Shown in pieces: positions 7,799 to 14,539 of a stretch of 18,052 bases of DNA. The notes below the pieces were generated by a model, which saw only the letters and a list, made by a program, of their open reading frames with translations, was not told the DNA's origin and did not search any database. The stretch covers positions 1 to 18,052 of the forward strand of contig JAGQIY010000623.1 of NCBI GenBank assembly GCA_020430865.1, given 5' to 3'. The stretch is from Myxococcales bacterium (GTDB lineage Bacteria; Myxococcota; Polyangia; Polyangiales; Polyangiaceae). Positions within the stretch are counted from its first letter, which is position 1, and each line of letters starts with the position of its first letter. Both the position numbers and the translations under genes were made by a program.

Positions 7799-8170
7799 CT
7801 ACTCGGCTGCCGCGACCGACGACCCGTACCCGGGCGCTTCGGAGGTTTCGTTCTCGGGGCGCGTCTCTTCGATCACGTCGAGGCCGACCTTCTTGGCCCA
7901 CCACAGCAGGCCGATGATCAAGCTGCGCTTGTCCGAGACGAAGCTCGGCGGCTTGCCCTCGAAGTAGTGACCCACGAACTGGAAGCCCCAGCCCACCGTG
8001 AACATGCTGGCGGCCAGCGGGAGGCCGACGACGGTAGCCCCCACGGGGAACGAGGCTGCGATCATCGGGATGCCGATGCTGTGGCAGAACTGGTTGGTCT
8101 CGTTCTGGTGGTCGTCCCGGTAGCTGTCCATCAGGGCGGTCCACTCGGCGTTCAACTTCAGCTTCTTCAT
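7799..8170 (-). CDS. DUF962 / Mpo1-like membrane protein
   Basis: 123 residues, starting at ATG 8168-8170. The family signature is clear: Y17-R-D-D-H21...N26-Q-F-C-H30 near the N-terminus, then two or more hydrophobic segments (about 32-50, 51-67 and 83-93) and G67-H68-Y-F-E71-G-K-P before the last one. In yeast, Mpo1 of this family is an iron-dependent dioxygenase that alpha-oxidises 2-hydroxy fatty acids at the membrane, and the conserved histidines bind the metal. The same histidines (H21, H30, H68) are present here, so a similar reaction is plausible. Alpha-oxidation linked to sphingolipids is known in myxobacteria, which would fit if this is one. The gene follows tetR on the same strand after 89 bases, with a small hairpin between them. 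Family assignment is good; the reaction is inferred. Confidence 0.8.
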   Translation of the reverse strand: MKKLKLNAEWTALMDSYRDDHQNETNQFCHSIGIPMIAASFPVGATVVGLPLAASMFTVGWGFQFVGHYFEGKPPSFVSDKRSLIIGLLWWAKKVGLDVIEETRPENETSEAPGYGSSVAAAE

Positions 8171-8191
8171 CGGGTGCCTAGGTCTTTCCGG

Positions 8192-8206
8192 GCCTGTCTC
8201 ACAGGC
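8192..8206. other. Hairpin between tetR and the DUF962 gene
   Basis: GCCTGT-CTC-ACAGGC is a 6-bp perfect stem with a 3-base loop in the 89-base gap. No T-tract follows on the minus strand. It could attenuate readthrough from tetR into the DUF962 gene. Confidence 0.35.
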
Positions 8207-8259
8207 TTGCTAGAGGCGTCGTTCGCGCTGGTGTAGCGCCCTGAACGAGCGCGCGGAGA

Positions 8260-8895
8260 TCAGTCGCGATCGAGGTCGGGCAGGGCGACCCGGATCAGCG
8301 AGTCGACGAGCGCGGCTGTGAAGCGCTCATCGCTCACCACCGAGGTGCTCAAGACGTGAGCGTGGACGGAACCCTCGACCATGCCGAACAGCACGAAGGC
8401 CGTGGCGAGGGTGTCCCCGCTGAAGGCCCAGCGCTCCAGCAGCCGAGCCACTTGATGCACCAGGGCCTGTTCTCCGAGGGAGGTGAGTTGATCCAGAGCC
8501 GAGTCAGCATGGCGCCGCTCCGTGAGCACAGCATGCAAGCCAGGATTTTCCCGGTGGTAATTCATGACCATGCGGACGATGCGCGTCATCCGCGAGCGCA
8601 CGGCCGTCAAGAGCTCGCGCCCCCGGACGTCTCGCACCTCGCTACCCAGCACCTCGACCGCCTCGTGGGCGATGGCCTGCTGGCGCACGTCCGCTAGCTC
8701 GCGCAGCATCACGTCCTTGTCGCCAAAGTACTGGTAGAAGGTCCCCGTGGCGACCCCAGCGCGCTCGGCGATCGAACGCGCCGTCGTCTGCGCGTAGCCG
8801 TGCTCCGTGAACTCTGCCTCCGCCGCAGCCACCAGGCGCGCTCGCGTCTTGATGGCGCGAGTCTGAGACGGTTTGCGTACTGAAGCGGTGCCCAC
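8260..8895 (-). CDS. TetR/AcrR-family transcriptional regulator
   Basis: 211 residues. The N-terminal DNA-binding domain is typical: helix-turn-helix at about 37-57 (TTARSIAERAGVATGTFYQY) followed by F57-G-D-K-D. The remainder is a helical ligand-binding and dimerisation domain with no clue to the ligand. The start is GTG 8893-8895, the only start codon before the HTH domain; there is no strong ribosome site. The predicted promoter would give a leader of only a few bases, so leaderless translation is possible. It is divergent from an EamA transporter and upstream of a DUF962 gene. The palindrome at 8919-8938 overlaps its own -35 box, which points to autorepression and probably control of the transporter. 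Confident in family, target inferred. Confidence 0.93.
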   Translation of the reverse strand: MGTASVRKPSQTRAIKTRARLVAAAEAEFTEHGYAQTTARSIAERAGVATGTFYQYFGDKDVMLRELADVRQQAIAHEAVEVLGSEVRDVRGRELLTAVRSRMTRIVRMVMNYHRENPGLHAVLTERRHADSALDQLTSLGEQALVHQVARLLERWAFSGDTLATAFVLFGMVEGSVHAHVLSTSVVSDERFTAALVDSLIRVALPDLDRD

Positions 8896-8905
8896 GATAC
8901 GCAGC

Positions 8906-8933
8906 AGGATATCTAATATGAACCTGACGTCAA
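8906..8933 (-). promoter_or_regulatory. Candidate tetR promoter
   Basis: On the minus strand TTGACG (complement of 8928-8933) and TATCCT (complement of 8906-8911) are 16 bases apart. The -35 matches consensus at five of six positions and the -10 at four. Transcription would start around 8899, only a few bases before the GTG. The -35 lies inside the palindrome at 8919-8938. For the divergent gene a TTGACA is seen at 8942-8947, but no good -10 follows it. Confidence 0.45.
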
Positions 8934-8938
8934 GTTCA
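8919..8938. promoter_or_regulatory. Palindromic candidate TetR operator
   Basis: The 20 bases TGAACCTGACGTCAAGTTCA form an inverted repeat matching at 18 of 20 positions, with TGACGTCA at the centre. It lies between the divergent tetR and EamA genes and covers the tetR -35. A third half-site copy, CAAGTTC at 8946-8952, repeats the right arm (8931-8937) 15 bases further on. Length and position are typical of TetR operators. Confidence 0.6.
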
Positions 8939-9011
8939 GATTTGACAAGTTCGCGCCAGGTCCCGCTTCGTGGTCGCGTCCTCAGCGCGAATCGTGCCAG
9001 AAGGAGCGCCC

Positions 9012-9917
9012 ATGCGGCGAGTGCACCTGGCTCTGATCGCGGTTCAGGTGCTGTTCGGCCTGTGGCCGGTGGCAGGCTCAGCCGTCTTGGGGGTGCTCAG
9101 TCCGCAAGCGCTGATCGGATTTCGGCTCTTCCTGGGCGCCCCTTGCTTGCTGCTCGTCGCACGGCTCAGCGGGGAGCACGCTCGTGGCCCCAAGCTGACC
9201 TTCAGGGATCTGGCGCGGCTCTTCGGTCTCGCCATCCTGGGCATCACTGCGAATCAGATCCTGTTCGTCGAAGGGCTGAGACGGGCGGGGCCGATCAACG
9301 CCTCCGTGCTCCTGCTGATCATCCCCGCGGTGACGCTGTTGGTGGCGACGTTGATCGGTCGCGAACGCCCGAACCGCCTGCGACTCTCCGGTGTCGCGAT
9401 CGCCATCAGTGGCGCGCTGATGCTGGTCGGCGTCGAGCGCTTTCAACTCCAGGACAGCAAGCTGGTCGGCAACCTGCTGCTGGTGGCCAACTCCTCGAGC
9501 TACGCGGTCTTCCTCGTGCTCGCTCGACCGCTGATCGGTCGCCTCGGGTCGTTGCGAGTGATGTCCTGGGTGTTCCTGATCGGAGCCTTGCAGTGCTCCC
9601 CGTATGTCCTGAGCAGCTTCCTGGCGCTCCAGCCGGGCGCGCTCCCTGGCTGGGCACTGGGCTCACTGGCGTTCATCTTGGTGGGCCCGACCCTGCTCAC
9701 CTATATTCTCAACGGCTACGCCCTGACCCGCGTCGAGAGCTCCGTGGTGGCGGTGTACATCTACTTGCAGCCGCTGATCGCCACCACTGCGGCCTGGCTG
9801 GTGCTCCACCAGAAACCAACCTTCCGGACCCTGGTCGCTGGGTGCGTGATCGTGGTCGGGGTCGCGCTCTCCACGGAGCTTTGGAAGCTGCGCCGAGGGA
9901 GCTCAGCGCTTCGCTGA
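9012..9917 (+). CDS. EamA/DMT-family transporter
   Basis: 301 residues and about ten hydrophobic segments arranged as two EamA repeats (roughly 5-135 and 150-288), the standard size of drug/metabolite transporters in the inner membrane. Recognisable family patches are the first repeat's ITANQILFVEGLRRAGPINA region (about 75-95) and VESSVVAVYIYLQPLIATTA (about 242-261) in the second. ATG 9012 is preceded by AAGGAG (9001-9006); an earlier in-frame GTG at 8970 lacks one and would put charged residues before the first helix. The substrate cannot be predicted: relatives export amino acids, nucleosides or other metabolites. It is divergent from tetR with a shared operator, so it is probably repressed by that regulator. 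Its stop codon lies in the 15-base tail overlap with mutT. Confidence 0.92.
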   Translation: MRRVHLALIAVQVLFGLWPVAGSAVLGVLSPQALIGFRLFLGAPCLLLVARLSGEHARGPKLTFRDLARLFGLAILGITANQILFVEGLRRAGPINASVLLLIIPAVTLLVATLIGRERPNRLRLSGVAIAISGALMLVGVERFQLQDSKLVGNLLLVANSSSYAVFLVLARPLIGRLGSLRVMSWVFLIGALQCSPYVLSSFLALQPGALPGWALGSLAFILVGPTLLTYILNGYALTRVESSVVAVYIYLQPLIATTAAWLVLHQKPTFRTLVAGCVIVVGVALSTELWKLRRGSSALR

Positions 9918-9920
9918 GCT
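9900..9920. terminator. Perfect hairpin carrying both stop codons of convergent genes
   Basis: AGCTCAGCG (9900-9908) and CGCTGAGCT (9912-9920) form a perfect 9-bp stem around a CTT loop. The EamA stop (TGA 9915-9917) and the mutT stop (complement of TCA 9903-9905) lie symmetrically in the two arms. The hairpin forms in either transcript, so it may act as a bidirectional end or stabiliser. There is no U-tract on either side, so termination by itself is uncertain. Confidence 0.5.
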
Positions 9921-10298
9921 GGATAGCTCGGCGATCAGCTCGCGGTTCGCTTCCGGAAACTCGAAGTCGACGAGCGCTGCCGGGCGAACCCAGCGCACCT
10001 CCAGGCTAGACAGCGGCCTGGCGTTCCGCTGCTCCGTGCAGCAATCGAATACGATCAGCTCGACCGATCGCTCCGGGAAGTCGTGGCGGATGCGCCGCCG
10101 CTCTCCCAGCACGTGCGCGATGAGGCCAGTCTCTTCGCGCACCTCACGCAGAACGGCCGCCTCGGGTGTCTCACCTCGCTCAATTTTACCGCCGGGAAAT
10201 TCCCATTTGAGCGCTTGGTGGGCTCCGGCCTTGCGTTGGGCGATCAGCAGCTCGTCGTCGTGCCAGATCAGAGCTATCGCGATGCGCAGGCGCTCCAT
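9903..10298 (-). CDS. mutT: MutT-type Nudix hydrolase (8-oxo-dGTP diphosphatase-like)
   Basis: 131 residues, the size of E. coli MutT (129). The full Nudix box is present: G37-x5-E43-x7-R51-E52-V-R-E55-E56-T-G58-L. The preceding KWEFPGGK (31-38) is typical of MutT proper, which hydrolyses 8-oxo-dGTP to the monophosphate so that it is not built into DNA. The start is ATG 10296-10298 with GAGGG shortly upstream, inside the end of mutY. A much longer open frame continues upstream but runs through mutY. The gene begins 5 bases after the mutY stop, so the two are co-translated or at least co-transcribed. With MutY it supplies two steps of the GO system. Nudix enzymes vary in substrate, so the exact one is inferred from length, motif and neighbour. 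Confidence 0.9.
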   Translation of the reverse strand: MERLRIAIALIWHDDELLIAQRKAGAHQALKWEFPGGKIERGETPEAAVLREVREETGLIAHVLGERRRIRHDFPERSVELIVFDCCTEQRNARPLSSLEVRWVRPAALVDFEFPEANRELIAELSSSAKR

Positions 10299-10303
10299 CG
10301 TGC

Positions 10304-11386
10304 TCAGCCCTCGCTCAACGCGCGCGCGATCTGCGCGTGCGCCTTCGGGAGCGCGACGTTCGTGGTCTCCTCCAGGGTCATCCAGCGCAGCTCGCTGAAG
10401 TCGCCTCCAGGGGTCGCTTCCCCAGGCAAAGCCACGCAGCGGTAGGCGTCGAGGGTGATGCGATAGCGCGTCACGCTGTGGCGCACCACGCCGAGCAGGC
10501 CCTGGGGCTCGACCTCGAGCGCAGTCTGGCGCCGAGCGATCGTCCTGAGGTTCTCGTCGCTGGCCGCTCCGGGCTGGGACTCTGCGTTCGGGAACTGCCA
10601 CATCCCGGACCAGCGCGGCGCGGTGCTCGCGAGCTTGCCCATCAGGAAGCGTCCGTCGCCCTCGATCACCGCCGCCAGCATGTGCACGCTGGTGGTCTTC
10701 ACGCGCGGCGGCGTCTCGGGGAAGCGTTCCACCTCGTTGCGAGCGAGGGCGAGGCACTCCTTGGAAAGCGGGCAGCTGACGCACGCCGGCTTCTTCGGCG
10801 TGCAGCGTGTCGCTCCAAGCTCCATCAGGGCCTGGTTGAAGTCGCCCGGAGCGCTCGCGGGAACCAGCTCTGCGGCCAACTCCCACAGCCTGCGCTTGGG
10901 CGCGGCCTTGGTCGGGTCGCCTTCCAGCGCGTAGAGTCGGCTGAGTACCCGGATCACGTTGCCGTCGACGATCGGTTCCGCGCGGTTATGCGCGATGCTG
11001 GCGATCGCTCCTGCGGTGTAGGGACCCACGCCAGGCAGCGCGCGGAGCTGCTCGACGTCCGCTGGGACACGACCCGCGTGCTCGCTCACCACGGCTCGAG
11101 CGCCCTTCAGCAGGTTCCGGGCGCGACTGTAGTAGCCCAGACCCTGCCAAGCGTGGAGCACGTCCGCCTCCTCCGCGGCGGCCAGGGTGGCGACGTCGGG
11201 GAACAGGGTCAGCCAGCGCTCGAAGTAGGGTATGACCGTGGCGACCTGGGTCTGCTGCAGCATCATCTCACTGACCCAGACCGCGTAGGGGTCGGAGTCT
11301 TTTCTCCACGGTAATTCTCTCCGATGGGCCTGATACCAGTCGAGCAGCGACGCCCGCACCCGCTCACGGTGCTCCTCCGCGCTCAT
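10304..11386 (-). CDS. mutY: A/G-specific adenine DNA glycosylase
   Basis: 360 residues. MutY removes adenine mispaired with 8-oxoguanine. The catalytic E40 lies in VSEMMLQQTQVAT. The helix-hairpin-helix LPGVGPYTAGAIA is at 117-129, and D141 (VDGNVIRVLSR) is the catalytic aspartate. The 4Fe-4S loop has the expected C195-x6-C202-x2-C205-x5-C211. Residues about 228-360 form the MutT-like domain that reads 8-oxoG. ATG 11384-11386 overlaps the GFA-family stop as ATGA, so translation is coupled. Order in the operon is GFA, mutY, mutT. All key residues are present and the enzyme should be active. Confidence 0.97.
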   Translation of the reverse strand: MSAEEHRERVRASLLDWYQAHRRELPWRKDSDPYAVWVSEMMLQQTQVATVIPYFERWLTLFPDVATLAAAEEADVLHAWQGLGYYSRARNLLKGARAVVSEHAGRVPADVEQLRALPGVGPYTAGAIASIAHNRAEPIVDGNVIRVLSRLYALEGDPTKAAPKRRLWELAAELVPASAPGDFNQALMELGATRCTPKKPACVSCPLSKECLALARNEVERFPETPPRVKTTSVHMLAAVIEGDGRFLMGKLASTAPRWSGMWQFPNAESQPGAASDENLRTIARRQTALEVEPQGLLGVVRHSVTRYRITLDAYRCVALPGEATPGGDFSELRWMTLEETTNVALPKAHAQIARALSEG

Positions 11387-11787
11387 GTCCGGATCCGCTC
11401 GACGTTGGCTTCCCAGTTCTGACCGTCGAAGGCGACGATCTCGAAGCCGTGCCGGGCGGCGAAGCTGGGCTCCGCGGAGCCGTCAAGGCAGCGGTAGTTC
11501 ACGCTCACGCCCGTCGGGTGCGAGCGCGGGACGTAGAACGCGTGCACCCCACATCGCTTGCAGAAGGTGTGCCGGGCGACGCCGGTGCCAAAGCGGTACT
11601 CGCCGAGCAACTCGTCGCCCCGCAATTGCTCGAACTCAGGTCGCGGTACGATCCAGTGGAGGAACGCCTTCTTGCGACAGATGCTGCAGTTACAGTCATC
11701 GATGCGACGCTTGGCGCTGGTGACCCGGAAGCGAACGCCTCCGCAGTGACAACCGCCTTCCAGGGGCAGGATTGGGGGTGAGGACAT
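11383..11787 (-). CDS. GFA-family zinc protein (glutathione-dependent formaldehyde-activating enzyme-like)
   Basis: 134 residues. Cysteines expected for the GFA/CENP-V fold are present: G12-C13-H-C15-G-G, C32-N-C34-S-I-C37-R-K, and F75-C76-K-R-C79-G. They bind zinc in the Mss4-like fold. The name-giving enzyme helps condense formaldehyde with glutathione, but most family members are uncharacterised, so the reaction here is open. I prefer ATG 11785-11787, preceded closely by GGAG; the frame stays open for 25 more codons but without a conserved stretch. The stop overlaps the mutY start (ATGA). It heads an operon with two oxidative-damage repair genes, which hints at a detoxification role, by context only. 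Confidence 0.85.
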   Translation of the reverse strand: MSSPPILPLEGGCHCGGVRFRVTSAKRRIDDCNCSICRKKAFLHWIVPRPEFEQLRGDELLGEYRFGTGVARHTFCKRCGVHAFYVPRSHPTGVSVNYRCLDGSAEPSFAARHGFEIVAFDGQNWEANVERIRT

Positions 11788-11935
11788 GCGCTCCACGGTG
11801 TCCCTCGCCTTCGATAAGCGCGTCAATACGTGAAGCCGACCGGAAGCGAACGTTCCACTCAACCGACGGCTCCAGCGCGTCGATGCGTCAGGAGCTTAGG
11901 CGCCACGATCCGATTCTGATACGCTGCCGCGAGTG

Positions 11936-13039
11936 GTGCAGCCGCGCGTCTTCCCTCTCGAGTCAATCCGCACCGACGGCTGGTTTGAACGCATCGGTGA
12001 GGGCATAGGCAGCTTCCAGGCGCTCTGCGACATCGTGGGTGAGCGCTTCTTCGCGTTCTCGATGATCACGGGGGCGCGGATCACTGCGCTGACCGTGGAT
12101 CGCCGCAATCCCGACAACACCCTGGTGGATTTCGCTGTCGCCGAAGAGGAGGGCGATCAGCTGGACTCCCAGCGGCTCACCCTGGCCGACTTCCGGCGCC
12201 GCCTGGTCAGCGCCTTGGTGGCCCACGAGCCCACTGGGCCGGCCCCCGCCCGTGAGACCGACACCGAAGCACTCCAGCTCCACATCGGAGTCCGCTACCT
12301 CCTGCTCGCGCCGCTGTTCGGCTACAGCCTGGCCGAGCTCCAGGTCGACGATGGGGGCTCGGAGCTGCGATTGCTTCGCGACGGAGTCGAGGAATCCTAC
12401 GATCTCGACGCCTTTCGTGTGCGTTTGCGAGCGCATGTGCGCGAAGAGCTCGATCGGATTTCTCGCGGCAACAACAATCGCGGAGCCATCGACCTCGCCC
12501 GCGTCGGTGAGGCGGAGGAGGCAGCGGCGCGGGGCGATCAAGTGCGAGTGCTGGAGCTGCTCGGCGCCTGGCCAGCGCCCCTCGCCATCTTCCTGCGCAC
12601 GCCGGAGGGCCAGATGCTCAACACCGACGCGCGAGCAACGATCGCCCGCGGGCTCGGCATGCTGGGGAGCGCCTGTGTGTCGCTGGGAGAGGTGGGGAAG
12701 GGTGAGGAGGTGCTGCGCCTGGCGGTCCAGTACGCAGGTGACGGCCCCGCCGCCCCTGAGATCTTCACCCGACTGGGGGAGGCGATGCTGGATGACGAGC
12801 GCGCGGCCGAAGCCATCGGTCCCCTGCGTCGGGCGGCCAATCTGGGCGCGAAGCCCGAGGCGATTTGGCCGCTACTGGCTCGGGCGTTCTCCGATCGCGG
12901 CCGGCACCTGGCCGCCCTCGGGGCCATCGAGGAGGCGCGAGCGGCCGGCGTCGACGACGCAGCGCTCACCGATGCCACGAGCCGCGTCGAGTCTGCGCTG
13001 GGCGAGAGCCTCACAGGCTGGCGCAAGGCGCTGGCCTGA
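11936..13039 (+). CDS. Unrecognised protein with helical-repeat C-terminus
   Basis: About 367 residues; GTG codons at 11933 and 11936 are both possible starts and neither has a clear ribosome site. I do not recognise a family. No signal peptide or membrane segment is visible, so it is probably cytoplasmic. Residues about 15-175 look like a mixed alpha/beta domain rich in acidic residues. It has a patch FGYSLAELQVDDGGSELRLL near the middle. Residues about 190-365 are Ala/Leu-rich helices in pairs (for example around 235-262, 270-300 and 302-330) that resemble degenerate TPR units, such as GLGMLGSACVSLGEVGKGEE and WPLLARAFSDRGRHLAALGA. Codon use and length support a real gene. It stands between the divergent GFA operon and nuoA and shows no sign of being in either operon. 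A scaffold or adaptor role is a guess. Confidence 0.72.
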   Translation: MQPRVFPLESIRTDGWFERIGEGIGSFQALCDIVGERFFAFSMITGARITALTVDRRNPDNTLVDFAVAEEEGDQLDSQRLTLADFRRRLVSALVAHEPTGPAPARETDTEALQLHIGVRYLLLAPLFGYSLAELQVDDGGSELRLLRDGVEESYDLDAFRVRLRAHVREELDRISRGNNNRGAIDLARVGEAEEAAARGDQVRVLELLGAWPAPLAIFLRTPEGQMLNTDARATIARGLGMLGSACVSLGEVGKGEEVLRLAVQYAGDGPAAPEIFTRLGEAMLDDERAAEAIGPLRRAANLGAKPEAIWPLLARAFSDRGRHLAALGAIEEARAAGVDDAALTDATSRVESALGESLTGWRKALA

Positions 13040-13464
13040 TCGTCGTTCAACTCGTCAGAATCAAAAGGTTTTCTTGGGGCGAGGTATCATTGGCTCAGCC
13101 CACGGGCGCGATTCAGTGCTCCTCACCCCCGAACCCGGCGGCGACTCCAGCAGCGTTGACGTGGGACTGAGCGCCCATTCACCGGTGTCCGCCACGGCGC
13201 ATTGACAGCGGCTGGCGCGCGGGAGTACGACGCCCGCCAGGAACGTGGCTCGCTGGGAGCCCGCTCGGACTCTTCCAACTCCTCACAAACGCCTAGAAAC
13301 TTCGGGTCTTCGCGACTAGACATAGCCGACGCTGTCGCCGGAGCAGCCGTTTACCCACAGTCGCCTGACGCGCTGGGTGGCCGACCGCTCTCAGCCGCCA
13401 TCGGCGGGCGCCCAAGCGTCGCGCCCCCAAGGCGCCGAGACCCCGGCAACGCCACGAGGAAGCC
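13040..13464. other. 425-base region upstream of the nuo operon
   Basis: No convincing gene is seen; an open frame from 13202 runs into nuoA in a different frame and looks spurious. The nuo promoter should be here. A TATCAT sequence at 13085-13090 matches five of six -10 positions but has no good -35. Small stems are present at 13247-13261 (GGCTC-GCTGG-GAGCC) and 13406-13426 (see separate entry). Confidence 0.5.
13406..13426 (+). other. Hairpin before nuoA
   Basis: GGGCGC (13406-13411) pairs with GCGCCC (13421-13426) around a 9-base loop, ending 38 bases before the nuoA ATG. It is the first of three stems that lie just ahead of successive nuo genes. Confidence 0.35.
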
Positions 13465-13824
13465 ATGCTCGAAACCTACCTCCCCATGTTCTTGATGTTC
13501 GCGGTCGCGATGCTGCTCTGCTGCGTCTTCTTCTTCGGAGGTGCGTTGCTCGGCGAGAAGAAGCCGAGCCCTGGCAAGCTGCAGCCGTTCGAGTGCGGAA
13601 ACGACAGCGACGGCGCCAAGCACATGAAGATGAGCGTCAAGTTCTACCTGACCGCGATCCTGTTCGTGGTCTTCGATATCGAGGTGGTCTTCATGTACCC
13701 CTGGGCGACGCTGTTCAAGGGCCTGGGCTGGGTTGGTTTCGCCACCATGCTGACCTTCATTGGCGCGCTGTTGGTAGCGCTGGTCTACGTTTGGAAGAAG
13801 GGCGCGCTGGAGTGGGAGAACTGA
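13465..13824 (+). CDS. nuoA: NADH-quinone oxidoreductase subunit A
   Basis: 119 residues, usual NuoA length. Three membrane helices (about 7-30, 60-82 and 88-110) are separated by the conserved cytoplasmic-side loop containing KLQPFECGNDSDG (38-50) and FYLTAILFVVFDIEVVFMYPW (about 60-80). The acidic FDIE motif in helix 2 takes part in coupling quinone chemistry to proton pumping. ATG 13465 follows AGGAAG. It is the first gene of the nuo operon, with nuoB 63 bases downstream. Confidence 0.96.
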   Translation: MLETYLPMFLMFAVAMLLCCVFFFGGALLGEKKPSPGKLQPFECGNDSDGAKHMKMSVKFYLTAILFVVFDIEVVFMYPWATLFKGLGWVGFATMLTFIGALLVALVYVWKKGALEWEN

Positions 13825-13852
13825 GGTCGTCTCTCGACGCTCGTCCTTCGTT

Positions 13853-13875
13853 TTCGCGGCCGGAGTCGGCGCGAA
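13853..13875 (+). other. Hairpin between nuoA and nuoB
   Basis: TTCGC (13853-13857) pairs with GCGAA (13871-13875), and GCCG (13859-13862) with CGGC (13867-13870), leaving one bulged G and a GAGT loop. It stops just before the nuoB ribosome site (CAGGAG), 12 bases before the ATG, so it may set mRNA ends or modulate nuoB translation. Confidence 0.4.
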
Positions 13876-13887
13876 CCAGGAGATTTT

Positions 13888-14469
13888 ATGGGTGAGGTAA
13901 AAGGCACCGAGACGCGCATCATCGAGCCCAGCGAGCAGGGGTTCGCGACCACGCGTTTCCAGGACATGCTGCACTGGGCGCAGAAGTACTCGCTGTTCAT
14001 GTACCCGTTCGTGACCGCCTGCTGCGGCATGGAGTTCATGGCGGTGACGAGCCCGCGCTACGACGTGTCGCGCTTTGGCGCCGAGGCTCCGCGTTTTTCC
14101 CCGCGGCAAGCCGATCTGCTGTGGGTCGTCGGTACCATCAGCCAGCGTCAGGCGCCGATTCTGCGACGAATTTGGGAGCAGATGGCCGAGCCCAAGTGGG
14201 TGATGGCATTTGGTACCTGCGCCAGCTGCGGCGGTTTCTACGACAACTACACGACCGTTCCGGGCATCGACAAGATCGTTCCCTGTGACGTCTACATCCC
14301 CGGTTGTCCGCCCCGCCCGGAGGCGGTGCTGGATGGTCTGCTGCTGCTGCAAGACAAGATCGCACGTGGCGACCGCACGCCTGCCATCGTGAAGCCGCGA
14401 ACCGACCCTGCGACCAGTCAAGACCATGGCTTGGTCCAGCTGCGAAAGAACCGCGAGAGCATCGTCTGA
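13888..14469 (+). CDS. nuoB: NADH-quinone oxidoreductase subunit B
   Basis: 193 residues. NuoB holds the 4Fe-4S cluster N2, which gives electrons to quinone at the interface with NuoD. The ligands are visible: C45-C46 (FVTACCGMEF), C111 (FGTCASCGG) and C140 (IPGCPPRPE). The core is conserved from about residue 25 to 155. The C-terminal tail of about 35 residues is polar and variable. ATG 13888 follows CAGGAG with a 5-6 base spacer. Confidence 0.97.
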   Translation: MGEVKGTETRIIEPSEQGFATTRFQDMLHWAQKYSLFMYPFVTACCGMEFMAVTSPRYDVSRFGAEAPRFSPRQADLLWVVGTISQRQAPILRRIWEQMAEPKWVMAFGTCASCGGFYDNYTTVPGIDKIVPCDVYIPGCPPRPEAVLDGLLLLQDKIARGDRTPAIVKPRTDPATSQDHGLVQLRKNRESIV

Positions 14470-14472
14470 GAC

Positions 14473-14490
14473 CAGGGAGGCGTTTCCCTG
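14473..14490 (+). other. First hairpin between nuoB and nuoC
   Basis: CAGGGA (14473-14478) pairs with TCCCTG (14485-14490) just after the nuoB stop. It is followed by the first copy of an 8-base repeat GAGGCAAA (14490-14497), whose second copy (14532-14539) directly precedes the nuoC ATG. Confidence 0.4.
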
Positions 14491-14508
14491 AGGCAAAGAA
14501 TACAGCAT

Positions 14509-14527
14509 TCGCGCCGCCGCGGCGCGA
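14509..14527 (+). other. Strong hairpin ahead of nuoC
   Basis: TCGCGCCG (14509-14516) and CGGCGCGA (14520-14527) form a perfect 8-bp GC-rich stem with a CCG loop, ending 12 bases before the nuoC start. Its position beside the GAGG ribosome site suggests an effect on nuoC translation or on processing of the nuo message. Confidence 0.5.
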
Positions 14528-14539
14528 GTCCGAGGCAAA

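Noticed and set aside
10304..10886. A 327-codon reading of the mutT frame reaching upstream to 10886, as a possible fused protein
   Set aside because: The upstream portion overlaps mutY in another frame and is Arg/Gly/Pro-rich; ATG 10298 gives the normal MutT size and N-terminus.
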